A stretch of DNA of 64,000 nucleotides, taken from contig CM030716.1 of the NCBI GenBank assembly GCA_017979445.1, forward strand, positions 13,491,611-13,555,610, in the 5' to 3' direction. The notes beneath the pieces are model-generated. The model was not told the origin of the DNA. It worked only from the letters and a program-made list of their open reading frames with translations, and ran no database searches. How positions within the stretch are numbered: position 1 is the first letter of the stretch; the number at the start of each line of letters is the position of its first letter. The position numbers and the translations under genes were made by a program. Shown here piece after piece: positions 46,036 to 57,400 of this stretch. The stretch comes from Akebia trifoliata. Taxonomy: Eukaryota > Streptophyta > Magnoliopsida > Ranunculales > Lardizabalaceae.

Positions 46036-46913
46036 CCTGCATTCTGGACAGATGATGGAATGATGACCAGGTTTTTCGCATCTGTAACAATTTCTTAGCT
46101 ACGTTTGGCAAAAGGTTTGAGTTTCTCGGTGTGCTTTTATTAATCTGTCTGGATGCTTGAAAATTGGTACTACCATCACCATCAACTGCGCCCTTAGATG
46201 ATACCCCTGTGACCTCGGCTTAGTGAACTGATTTGATAGTTGGGTGCCTTTTCTTTTATCTGCAGTAGAATATGATTTTGGCATGTTCCTTTGATAGTAC
46301 CTCAAGTTCCCACATCTTTTCCCTAATGTCTCTGCTTTTAGAGCTATATTGCTTCTTCAACAGTGCACATGACCTGCAAGCCAATCCTCTCTTGAAGTGA
46401 TGGTCGCAACCCATTGAGGTATCGGGCTACCTGTTGACCATCTATTAATTTCAGATTATTTTCATAATCTGATGGCAGAAATTTGTCCATTTGAAGTTGT
46501 TTCATCCAGTGCCAGGTTCTCACAAGGTTCTTCCCTTGCCATTGTCTTTTCCTCTGTAGTTGATCCCACCAAATTGCAGCCCGGCTCTTCAATCGAAAAG
46601 TGACAAGTTTCACCATCTTTTCCTCAAGAGCCTCCATTGTCTCAAAAAATCTTTCCAATTCTGACAACCAATCGAGGAATTCTTCTATATACAATTTTCC
46701 ATTTAAGTTTAAAATATTTGCTTTCAATTAATAATTATCATATTCCTTTTGTTGCCTCACTGGTTGATGTGGCACAATTTTCTCATCTCCTTTAGATTCA
46801 GACTCATCCTCATTATCAGGTTGATGACGAGGAGGACGTCCAATAACGTTTTGGCCTCGGGGCAACTCCTCCGGCTCGTACCCCATCAACAACTTGTTAA
46901 CTATCATTGGCAT
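46036..46913 (-). pseudogene. Gypsy gag with zinc knuckle, copy 1
   Basis: The capsid-like segment 46344-46727 includes [21 protein letters not shown], continuing into [13 protein letters not shown] and [16 protein letters not shown], the plant retrotransposon gag pattern. A CCHC knuckle CYRCEKPGHHSIIC lies at about 46048-46089. Frames are broken between the parts. Confidence 0.88.
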
Positions 46914-47064
46914 TAAGATTCAGTCCGCCAAATAGTTCGCGGATCTCAGGAATTTACTGTCGTTGTTCTTTGAATGCCTCCTATGAGGCTTCAATCCCTC
47001 GGTCACCATCAATAGGATTTCTGTTTCATGCTTCGTTATCTGCCATCGAGCCAGGATAATCCTT

Positions 47065-47077
47065 GCTCTGATACCAA
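47065..47077 (-). other. Gypsy primer-binding site
   Basis: Minus strand TTGGTATCAGAGC, complementary to initiator tRNA-Met, directly after the LTR end (TGCATCA) at 47079. Confidence 0.85.
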
Positions 47078-47078
47078 T

Positions 47079-47622
47079 TGATGCAGCATGAAACACTAAA
47101 AGACTACTGAAATCTGAAATCCGCCAGAAAAGAACTCTTAAAAGAATTTTTTTAATTAAATTGAAGATAATCTTTGCATTGCAATTACAACCCCTTCTAT
47201 AGCAAAAAAAAAAAAAAAAAAAAAAAAAAACTTTTAATCCTAGTAAAACACAAAATTTCCAAAAATTGGAAAAAATATTAAAAATAGTAAGAATGACTCA
47301 GCGTTGAAATAGATACTACGAAGCAAGGGACAATCATCGGTTTGTGATTCTGACTTCTTTAACTAAAGTTATTAACAAAACGAAAAATACCAAAAATAAC
47401 AAAATTACTTAAAAAATAGGGTAGACGGATGAATTAGGCCTACAAACGCAAAATCAATTGCAAAGCTATTGACCTTGATGATCTCAACATTTCATTCAAA
47501 TATGGGTTTTCTTGGATGATTCTGAATCTGTCATCCCTCCGGGTCTGTGGGCCTAAGCCCTATGTTTGGACTTTTAACGATTCAAACGTTTCATGAATTC
47601 CTCAACAACTTTTCCACAATCA
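47079..47622 (-). repeat. Gypsy LTR, shared middle copy
   Basis: 544 bp. On the minus strand it begins TGATTGTGG after a purine tract (47634-47623) and ends GCTGCATCA before the primer-binding site. It contains a poly-A run of about 28 at 47203-47230. Confidence 0.85.
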
Positions 47623-47689
47623 GTCCCCTCCACTTGAAAAAAACTCAACCCCAAGTTATGCTTTGGATAGGGAGGCTAGTCAGCATGGT

Positions 47690-49055
47690 ACTCGTACAAA
47701 TATGAGATTAAAACTCCTTGAAATTCCCATGTCCTAAGGTAGATCAATCACGTAAGCATTATTGTTAATTTTCTTCAAAACCTTGTATGGACAAAACTTC
47801 ATTGGTTTCAGTTTGCTGTAACTCCCCACTGGAAACCTTTCTTTGCATAAGAAAACCATCACAAAATCACTCTCTTTAAACAATTTGAGACGTTTGTGCT
47901 TATTTACAATTGATTTATATTTGACATTGGTTTGCTATAGTTTCTATCTCACTTCTGCCTACATAGCTTGGGCTTGTTCATCTTAGGTTTCTGCTGCTAC
48001 ACTCAATCCTGGATCCTTATGTAAATGCACCAAATCCACAGCTTCTTGCGGGGGTGTCACATAAACCATTGCAGAAGGCGATTTCCCTGTGACACTATGC
48101 ATTGCATTGTTGTAAGCAAACTCAGCTTAGGGTAGTGCATGGTCTTAATGTTTCAACCTATCTCCATAAATACAGTGATTCAGATTTCTCAAAAGTTCTG
48201 TTCACCTCTGCTTGACAATTTGTTTGTGGATGCATTGTAGTACTGCATTTTAACGAAGTATCAAACATTTCCCTCAAAGTCACCCAAAAATGACCGAGAA
48301 ATTTTGTGTCACGATCAGAAGTAATGGAATGAGGTACCCATGTAATTTGACTGTCTCTCGGAAGAACAATCGTGCTATGTGTGATGCATTAGAAGTCTTC
48401 CAGCACATGATGAAGTGCGACATCTTGAAAAATCTGTCAGCAACCACAAATACAGAATCTACTCCTCGTTGGGTATGAAGGAGACCTAACACAAAGTCCA
48501 TAGACAAATCTTCCCAAATATTGTTAGGAATAGGCAAAGGTGTATAAAGACGAGTATTTTTTTATTGACCATTAGAAACTTGACATGTGTAACACTTCTT
48601 CACAATATTACCAACAACCCATTTAAATCAGACCAGAAGTATCGTTCCTCCAAAGTAGCCATAGTCTTATGCCCAAGTGCCCACTCAAACCCCCACTATG
48701 CAAGTCATGAATCAACTTCTCTCGTAAAGAAGCTTGAGGGATGCATAAGCAGTTCCCTCTAAATAAATATCCATCAGTCACATGGAAATCACTACTAGGC
48801 TGTTGTTCAACACTTTTGCCCATATCTCATTAAGTGTTCATCTTCCTTGTACAGTCCTTTAGGCCTTGAAACCCAATGATTTCTTGAGCCAATGTGAGAA
48901 GTAGACTAGCACGACGGCTTAAGGCATCAACTACATGGTTGAGATTGATTTATGCCGAATATCGCACGAAACCTTTTGAAGGAAGGTTGCCCATCTAATA
49001 TGTATGCTATCTAGATGCTTTTGGCTATTAATGAAGATATTGCAGAAGTAATTGT
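47690..49055 (-). pseudogene. Gypsy RNase H end and integrase, copy 2
   Basis: From high to low coordinates: '[15 protein letters not shown]' (end of RNase H), a degraded junction, [20 protein letters not shown] and [19 protein letters not shown] (integrase zinc-binding start), [19 protein letters not shown] (catalytic Asp region), then the C-terminal part shared with copy 1. Many stops. The 5' end is truncated at about 49055. Confidence 0.8.
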
Positions 49056-50179
49056 CTTACAATTGACATTAATGGGAATTCTTCTACCATTTCTGACATC
49101 TAACTTATAATTGGTACTTATTGAATTTTATCATTTTCATTCTAGCTTTGAGTCATGCCCCTCCCCCAGCAAGCAAGGAAAAAAAAAAAAAAAATCATTT
49201 ATTATTGTTTTGGATTATATCTCAACGTTGACACATGGAGATGTGGCCTGTGCCCCCACAAAAGTTTCAAAAAATAATTATATGATGATGGTCCTTGGGC
49301 TCACCTTATGACATCCAAAAACAAGATCCGATGCTTTATGATTGTAGAGGACAAAATTCTATGAACTTTGAAGAATGAAATTTAAAAAAAAAAAAAAAAG
49401 GTTATTTTTCACAATTGAATTTTAACTTTTAGAGTTAGATGGAAGTTTGGTAGCCGTCCATTTTCAAAACCGTGGATCCAGTCCAAACGAATTGAAAAAA
49501 AAAAAAAGAAGCTTGGATCTGTGTTTCTTGATGAAATTTAGTTGTGTTTTAAAACTTACGAAAACATACCTCCCTTGACCATAGTCTTCTAAGTAGACTA
49601 ATTTAAAAGACTCAAACGCTCTCATCAAACCTCTAACTAAAAGCCTAGATTGTGTTTCCTTAAAACCAACCATCTTCAAGCTTTCCAATCTCTCTGGTAT
49701 ATCTACTCAACTTTTTATTCAATTCCTTGTTTTCAACATATACAAAAAAATCTTTGATTTTTCTATAAAAAATTCCTTCATTTTCAATTTTCCCAAAAAT
49801 CCTATTTTTTTTTTCTTTTCAAGACTAGTCATCTTTAACCTCTATGTTAACTTTAATATTTTGAATCTTACCGTCATCCATCATTTTCTACCGTGCCTCC
49901 TTTTGTAGAAAACCCTAATTATTAAACCAAATCTCATCGTTTTATATTTTCTCAAAAATTGTACCTTTCTTAGAAACTTAAAGTAGATTAAATCCTAAGA
50001 TAGATGACGAGGGTTATAATTTTTATCTAATGAAGTTAAAGATGACTTGGTTTGAGAAAAAAAAAATTGAATTATCAACTAGATGTTGAAGATGAGGCAT
50101 TAATTTGACTATTTTTTCCATTAGTCTATTTAAAAGACTAAAGTCAAGTGATGCATGCATCACTTTCTAAACATAGGGG
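49056..50179. other. Intergenic, no feature seen
   Basis: AT-rich DNA with several poly-A runs (49169, 49384, 49495). No gene supported. Confidence 0.4.
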
Positions 50180-50980
50180 TGTTGTTAATAACAGATTTCT
50201 TGATCTTTCTCGTGATGCGTGAAATAAGAAGGCAAATGATTTTTATTGATTTGATGATAAAATTGATATACAAATCTCAGTTCTCAATCAATAGAGCATT
50301 TTCCTCTGATTAACAGTCAAATATAAAAAATAATGATGTCTAACTTTCTTATCTCCGGACTTTGTACTTAATCAATTGAGAAGGTGATTCTTAATTTATA
50401 GATTATGAATTACAAATCTTTATCTTTTGTAATAGCTTTGTAAAGATTTCTTCTCTCTAAATTTCACAATTGATCGATTGAGATTGATTTATTGGCTTTC
50501 GGAAAAGACATTTAGACTTGTATTTTTTAGAATCGGAATCCAAGTTTCTCTTTAAGAATCTTGCTTTTTTTCTAGAAGGAAAACTTCTGTCTTCTGAAAA
50601 AAAGTGATTTAGGGATCCCTCAAATGATAAAGGCTCTGGTATTTATATAATTAAGGTAAATTAACTTTTTCCAATTATTCTCCTAACTTAATATCCTTTG
50701 ATTAGATGGTTTAAAACTTAAGTTCCTCCAATTCTAATTTTGAGAACTCCTATGGACTTTTGGTAGGCCAGACTCATATATTTCGGGTAAGGCACAATAT
50801 TTAACTTGGATTTATATTAAATCAATGTCTTACCTATGAAAAACAAAATCTAAACCATAGGTGGCTTGTGCTCTCAATCAATGGGCCCCAATTTTGATGT
50901 TTAGGCCCAAATTTAATATTTATGATTTTTCGATAATTTATGAATGCTGTATGGCCCATTTTAAAATTTAAACAAAATGG
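50180..50980 (+). repeat. Dispersed repeat, copy B (LTR-like)
   Basis: Same ordered blocks as 22520-23390, in the same orientation. See that entry. Confidence 0.5.
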
Positions 50981-52226
50981 GAGAGGGGTGGTGGGTGGTG
51001 GGGGGTGGGGCCCATCTATCTCACCCTAATTTTTATCGCAAAAATAGTGGGCTGAAGTTAAGCGTTTAAAAATTTACAACCTGGGCCTAGCTCAAGTTGC
51101 AGGCATGGGCCGTGAGCTATATAAAATGAAAAAACAAATGTTATTTTTTATAATGTTCTCTAAAAAATTATGTATGGCTTTTGGTAGACCATAGCTATGA
51201 CCCTTTGGTATACTCTGTGATAGGAAGGAAGACCTCTCATGTTGATATCAATACATAATATGAAATAAATCTCTCCACATAAGGTTGATTAAAAACAAAC
51301 AAGAACTAATTGGAGTCGTTAAGGTGTGCGATGCTGACGGGTGAATCCATTTAAAAGGGGAGAACACCTAGATATTGTTCTTTCCATTATGGAAAAGCAC
51401 AATTCAAATTTCTAGTGATTTGCAGTTCATCTGCAAATTTTTTGGTTCTATAAGACAATTTATGGAGCTTATGATGAAGCAAAGAATTAGGCCCATGGGC
51501 TTCTACACAGAATGTTCTAGCTTCTTTAAGACCTTTGTAACGGGATAATGCCTCCTCTTTTATTTTTCTTTCTTTAATAAAATCACGCTTGCTTAGCAAA
51601 ACATAAAAGTACAGAAATTCTACAACCTTAAAAAGAATATATGAAAATATAACATTTAAATCATAATAAAAAAAATGAGCCAATCTGAACTTAAATATAT
51701 ATATTTAGAGAAATGATACCAAAAATAGTAATCCAATTCAAAACAATAAATCTAAGCCCAAAAAATTTATTACATTAGGGTACCATCGGATGGATTTTTC
51801 CAAAACCATTTTTATTTTTTAAGTCAGAAATTTGATTTGATAGGAATTTCTATGGTATTCGTAAATTAAAAATTCCCCTAAGGTAAACAAATTTGTAAAA
51901 ATAGTAGACTAGGTAGAGTATTAAATGCTTCTACTAATCACATTTATATCTAATATTATCTTATGCATATTAGGACTTAATTTAACTAAAATTTAAGTTC
52001 TATGCATATATGATTTAGATGGAGTAATATAAGAAAAATGTCATGTGCAATGATATTTGATAATAAAGATTAATAAGTGTAGATAGATGTCAATGATTCT
52101 TCTTGTATGCAATCAAAAGAAAAATATTAGGATACCGCCAATGATTCACCACCACTATAACCACCATAATTTATAGCTTTATTTCCATTAATATTGAGGT
52201 CAATAATGTTAATCTTAATTTATGAA
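50981..52226. other. Intergenic, no feature seen
   Basis: A G-rich stretch 'gggagaggggtggtgggtggtggggggtgggg' at about 50980-51010, otherwise AT-rich DNA. The 98-codon frame at 51387-51683 has no recognisable similarity. Confidence 0.4.
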
Positions 52227-53940
52227 TGTTGGGTACGTATAAATACGAACTGTTAATAAATATGTGTATTGTAAAGCAAGAAATGGGAGAATATCTTATT
52301 GATTGAATAAATAACTTCCTAGCTTATAAATAGCCATACAAAGATAACTCCTACAGAACTGAAAGTAACCCCACGTTTAACAATCCTAAAAATGTGGTCG
52401 ATGACTAAAGAATAGATCAAACTAAAACAACATATCCCTTATCAATAGGGAATACAGACAAATTAGTAACAACTTACTTAAAACAAATACTTTAACATCC
52501 TCCCTTAAACTGAATGCCTTAGCAATTAGTTTACTCCAGGATCCAAACAAACACCCAACAAATCACGTATTTTCAAGAATGTATCAAGCTTTAAAGGTTT
52601 AGTCATTATATCAGCAACTTGCTACTACGCATGACAATGAACCATCTTTACAATTCCATCTTTTGTGAGCTCGCAAAGGAAATGAAAACGAACATCAATG
52701 TGTTTACACTGACCATGCATCACTAGAATCTTAGAAAGCTTGATTGTTGAACTACTATCACAATAGACTGTTGTGGAATCATGTTGAACATGGTTGAGAA
52801 CTTCCAATATCCTTCTTAACCATATTGCTTGACAGGCACATGAAGTTAAAGCAATAAACTCAGCTTCAGTAGTGGACAAGGAGACTACAGGATGTTTCTT
52901 TGAGGACCAAGACACTGGTCCTAAGCTCAACATAAACACATAACCTGAAGTGATTTTCCTATCGTCTAAATCCCCAACATAATCACTATCTGTGTAGGCA
53001 ATCAGTTTTACACTTCCTCCCTTCTTGTAAAACACACCAAAATCAATGGTACATTTCAAGTATCTTAGTATCCTCTTTGTTGCTTGGAAATGAAGTTTGG
53101 TAGGGCAGTCCATAAATCTGCTGATGAGACTCACCACAAACATAACATCTGGTCGAGTGGCAGTCAAATACATAAGATTGCCCACAATCTGCTTATAGAA
53201 AGTACTATAAATCCAATCTCCATCTCCATTTTTCGTAAGCTTGAATCCAGGAACCATAGGGTTGTGAACTGGATTGCACTTGTCCACGCTGAACCTTTGC
53301 AACACCTCATGTGTGTATTTTTTCTGACTAATAAAGATGCCATATGATCTTTGCATCACCTTAATGCCAAGAAAGTATCTCATTTTTCCAATATCAGTCA
53401 TATCAAACTCAAGCATCATGGATTTCTTAAACTCAGTGAACATAATTTCATAATTCCCAATGAATATATGATCATCCACATAGAGACATACAATCAAGAT
53501 CTTACCTCATTTTCTAGTCTTGATGAACAAAGTATGTTCATAGTGGCATTTCTCAAATCCTTCCTTCATAAAATAGGACTCTATACGACTATACCAAGCT
53601 TGTGGAGCTTGTTTAGGTCCATACAATGCCTTTTTCAGTCTGTATACCTTCTGCTCATTGCCCTTTTGTTCATAGCCAGGAGGCCGTTCAACAAAGAATT
53701 CTTCACTTAGTTCACCATGTAAGAAGGCTGACTTTACGTCTAACTGGTAAATTGTCCACTCCTTTAGAGCTGCAAGAGAAATCACCACTCAAATAGTATC
53801 TAAACAAGCTACAGGTGCAAAAACCTCAGTATAATCCACCCCATGTTCTTGAGTGTAACCATTTGCTACCAACCGGGCCTTATACTTATTCACTTCTCCA
53901 TTCTCATTGAGCTTTTCGATTGGTCTCATTGCTTAATTTA
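52227..53940 (-). mobile_element. 5'-truncated Ty1/Copia element with 3' LTR
   Basis: Minus strand: reverse transcriptase from about 53940, RNase H, polypurine-like GGGAGGA (about 52498-52506) and a 271-bp LTR (52227-52497, TGTTAAAG...CCCAACA) with 'tgtattccctattgataaggg'. No 5' half, 5' LTR or duplication was found. It belongs to a different Copia lineage from the 38012 element. Confidence 0.88.
52625..53940 (-). pseudogene. Copia reverse transcriptase / RNase H fragment
   Basis: [20 protein letters not shown], then LDVKSAFLHGELSEEFFVERPPG, split into overlapping match VKSAFLHGELSEEFFVERPP, with the intact catalytic YVDDH and RNase H motifs TDSDYVGDLDDRK and STTEAEFIAL. Stops interrupt it at about 53788 (a Trp position) and 53505 (between TRK and GKIL). 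The catalytic Asp pair is kept, unlike the 38012 element. Confidence 0.9.
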
Positions 53941-54118
53941 CCCTATACACTTCATAAATGAAGAAGAATGATCTTTTTGTCTATAAAATTTTCACTGTTT
54001 GGTTCAAATTTTGCCTGTGTTAGTGCGGGATTAATCAAAGTTACTGTGGCAATAGCAGCTCTCTTATATTATTTATTTTAAAGTTTTCAATCTGTACAGG
54101 TTGGAGGATACAGGTTAA

Positions 54119-54172
<54 letters not shown>

Positions 54173-54708
54173 CAGCAGTGGATACAAATTCCGTCTTTAT
54201 ATATTGTTTTTGAAGGATATATAATAATTTTAAAAAAAAAAAAAAAAAAGCGTATAGCAGCGGATTTTAATATCCGTCGCTATATGTGTTATATTTTTTT
54301 ATTTAAAAAACTGACCTATGGCAGCGGATCTTAATATCCGCCGCTATATGTGATATATTTTTTATTTAAAAAAATTAACCTATTGCAGCGGATCTTAATA
54401 TCTGCCGCTATATGCATTATATTTTATTTAATAAAAAATTGATCTATTGCAGCGGATCTGAATATCCGTTGCTATATGTATTATACTGCATTTGTTAAAA
54501 TCGACCTATTGCAGCAGATATTAAAATCCGCCGCTAAAAGTAATACCTACAACAGCGGAATACATTATCCGCTGCTACAGTTAGCGACGAAGGAAACAAC
54601 GACCGATCTTTATTTCCGCTGCTCATCGCCGCAATATCTTTTACCGGCGGAAAAATTACCCTGTAGCGGCAGAAAAATCCGCCGCTGTAGGTTAAAAATG
54701 TTGTAGTG
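54119..54708 (-). mobile_element. CACTA (En/Spm) terminal fragment with subterminal repeats
   Basis: The right border reads, on the minus strand, CACTACAACA followed by 'tttttaacctacagcggcgg', the classic CACTA terminus. Inward are about five tandem units of 61-64 bp (54245-54545) built on 'gcagcggat..taatatccgccgctatatg', which is itself a small inverted repeat. No partner terminus or transposase was found. A (TA)n run (54121-54170) marks the left side. Confidence 0.8.
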
Positions 54709-54711
54709 CAA

Positions 54712-55110
54712 CGAATTTACACACGTGTATTTTGTAAAGAAAAATCGCTTTAAACCCCTCCTCCACGTGTACTAAAATCAGTGAGTTAATAAGCATGTAT
54801 TTTATAAGGAAAACTTGCTTTAAAAAAAAAACCTCTACGTGCATTAAAATTAACGAATCAACCTGGCAGTATTTCTTAAAAAGAAACATTTTAAATTCCC
54901 ATGTAAGAAAATCACGAAATCAACTCAATGATCACCTTTCTAAATATTCTTAACCCAACAACAACGTAAAATCAGTGAGTTAACCCAGCCATGGTTTGTT
55001 GGGATGTTTATTTAAAATGGATTCCCAAAATCAACGATTTAAGCTGGCCGAATTTTATGGACAATCATTCCCTCGAACCAACCACGATTCAGTGAGTTAA
55101 CTTGTTTAAG
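54712..55110 (+). repeat. Degenerate tandem array, period about 60 bp
   Basis: The motif AAAATCAGTGAGTTAA and variants (AAAATTAACGAATCAA, AAAATCACGAAATCAA, AAAATCAACGATTTAA, GATTCAGTGAGTTAA) recurs at about 60-65 bp steps (54774, 54845, 54908, 54968, 55027, 55087). It directly abuts the CACTA end. Function unknown. Confidence 0.65.
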
Positions 55111-55691
55111 TCTTAAAGGAAAGAAAATAAATTTCACTTTTTCGTACTAAAAAACTATCAACTTGACTCATTCTAGAAACAAAGAAATAACTAAATAAAA
55201 GAAATTGGTCACACCTCGCTCTCGGATCGTGCTAGGTGATAAATATTCTGGTTGTGAGGATTCCTTCAGAAATAGCTGAGTTCATCCCAAGTATCTACTC
55301 TTCCAATATGTAATCAGCTCGACTTAATTATGCTGAGCTAAGATGCTCAGCTCCTTTGGTATCATGGGGTTGAGCTATGTTTGAATACTATGTTGCCTAG
55401 CATTAATTACAATCGAATATGCCTTGTGTAAGAGCAAGATTTAATTCGGTTTTATCCTATACAATTATTATTAGTAGTAGTAGTATATAGACAAAGAATA
55501 TTAATGGACCGAAGTTTATTAATCTTGTTTTTTTTTTTTTTTTTGGACTTTCTAGATTGTAGAGGAGGATTAGATGAAGCTTTAAAAAAATTATTTAAAA
55601 AATGCCATTACATAATAAAACTTAAAAAACTTACTTGTTTTTCCTCTAAAAAAAAGTGTTTTCCAAATATATATATATATATATATATATA

Positions 55692-56040
55692 GGGAAGCAT
55701 TTAGAGGCCCTAAAGAGAGTTAAACATTAGGCAAAATATTTTTCAAAATAAGGGTTATGAGTTTTGGAATGGGCTGATTTTTAATGAGAATGATCTCTAT
55801 GGTGAAGAGATTATCCTAACAAAAAATCAGCTCATTCTGAAACTTCTAACCCTAATTTACAAATTGAAGAATCGTGAATCATTCGATTTTTATAAATCAC
55901 TTTTGATAGGATTAGAAGTTTCAGAATAGACTGATTTTTGGTGAGAATGATCTCCTCATCATAGAGATAATCTTTACCAAAACTCCTAACCTATACATTG
56001 AAAGAATGTTTGGCTCTCTTTAAGGCCTCTAATGCTTCCC
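55692..56040 (+). mobile_element. Double-hairpin MITE, copy 14
   Basis: 349 bp between (TA)n tracts. Left end GGGAAGCATTTAGAGGCC, right end (reverse) GGGAAGCATTAGAGGCC, a good terminal inverted repeat of the copy 12 subfamily. The second hairpin's 3' arm is shortened. Confidence 0.88.
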
Positions 56041-56051
56041 ATATATATATA

Positions 56052-57134
56052 GGGTCGGGATCCAAAGACTCATAAAGCAATAAATCAACTCATCCATCGG
56101 ATTAAAAGATGGTCCAACGGCTCTTGTTATAAAGTAGAGAAACTAAAGCATGTGGTTCTAATAAAAACACTTACAATTTTGATTATTTGTAACTACCTCC
56201 TTGCACCCATTTCATCATCTTCACAATCGTTCTTCACTATGAGCGTTTCATTGATGTCGTTCTTCACTGAACTCGTCCTAGCCATTTTCTTGAAACTGAA
56301 CTCGTACACAAACCAACGAAGATATGGTTGAACTTGCTCATGTAGTAGTTAGAGTTGTGTTTCCATCCCCACCAAATAAATACAACTCTCGAGGAATATA
56401 TATGGCTGAAATCTAAGGAGGATTAGTACTTAGGGATCACAGAACTTCGTGAAAAAAAAAAAAAAAACACAGAATAGGGTGAGATACAAAGAAAGTAACT
56501 CACAATTTCCTCTATTTTCAAGAGAATTTGTTTTCATACTGATAAAATTTAGGCTCAGCTTATACTGCATCTCCAAAATAATTAAAAATCTAAACTAATA
56601 GCAAAGAAAAGCCCAATATTCAATGGTCCGATTCCACATGAAGAAGTGTGGATCTACTATTTCTTGGTGCGATAATCACTTCCAAACCTCTAAACTCCAT
56701 CAAAATTAAATAATAATAATCATATAAAAAAACAACAATCAACAAAAAAAACTTTTTTTTAATGGTTTGCAAAGATTTCTGTAAATCCTCCTACATTAGA
56801 TGTGAATAACCAATGCTGGGTAATTTAATCCAAAAACTCTAGAACCAATAACAATAGATGAGAGAGAAAAAACACACAAGTTTAGTTGGTTTGTGCACGA
56901 GTTCAGTTTGAAGAAGATGGCTAGGGAATGCCCACAAAAAAGACAACTGATGTAATTTTCGTTTGTGAAGGTTATTATCGTGCGGGGAGGTAATAGCAAA
57001 TATTGAAATAATTAAGTTAAGATATTAGAGCACGTGTTCTGTTTTCTCACATTTTAAATCGTGACTGTTGGATTGAACGAATATACTCATTTTTGCGGAT
57101 ATGAGCAGCTTAATATGTATACGGAACCTAATCC
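56052..57134. mobile_element. Unclassified 1.1-kb element bounded by (TA)n
   Basis: Lies exactly between two (TA)n tracts within arm B, where arm A has no counterpart. Left end GGGTCGGGATCC and right end (reverse) GGATTAGGTTCC are weakly alike. Near the left is 'catccatcggattaaaagatggtccaacggctc' and near the right 'aaatcgtgactgttggattgaac'. There is no coding potential, and the double-hairpin core is absent. Confidence 0.5.
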
Positions 57135-57146
57135 ATATATATATAT

Positions 57147-57400
57147 GGTAAAGAGATTAGAGATCATCCTCACCAAAAACCAACTCCTTCCAAAACTTCT
57201 AACCCTAGTTTACAAGTTGAAAAATTGTAGACCGTCCGATTTTTGTAAATCACTTTTGATGGGGTTAGAAGTTTCGGAATGGGCTGATTTTTGGTGAGGA
57301 TGATCTCATCATCATAAAGATCATGCTCACAAAAAATAAGTCCATTCTGAAATTTCCATGCAAATGTTGAAAAACTGTTTGGCACAATGTTTGGAGGTTG
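57147..57400 (+). mobile_element. Double-hairpin MITE, copy 15 (5'-truncated)
   Basis: Begins inside the first hairpin's 3' arm right after a (TA)n tract. Keeps the spacer ('gttgaaaaattgtagaccgtccg') and the second hairpin, and ends in an incomplete copy 12-type terminus (tttggcacaatgtttgg). Confidence 0.8.

Larger units (their letters stand above)
44213..49055 (-). mobile_element. Ty3/Gypsy element(s) in an internal-LTR-internal-LTR array
   Basis: Reading the minus strand: partial pol (about 49055-47623), an LTR (47622-47079), primer-binding site, gag, part of pol (47078-44748), and another LTR (44747-44213). Both internal regions end in the same integrase C-terminus and polypurine-type tract. 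The middle LTR thus serves as 3' LTR of one copy and 5' LTR of the next. Both copies are non-functional. Confidence 0.85.

Noticed and set aside
52625..53497. A 290-codon reverse-transcriptase frame as an active gene.
   Set aside because: It is the tail of a 5'-truncated Copia polyprotein with stops upstream and no promoter LTR on the 5' side.
19198..57400. Calling the double-hairpin family Helitrons or Stowaway MITEs.
   Set aside because: Helitrons lack long terminal inverted repeats and end in CTRR after a hairpin, which is not seen. Stowaway ends begin CTCCCTC with a simple TA duplication, whereas these start GGG and lie in long (TA)n.
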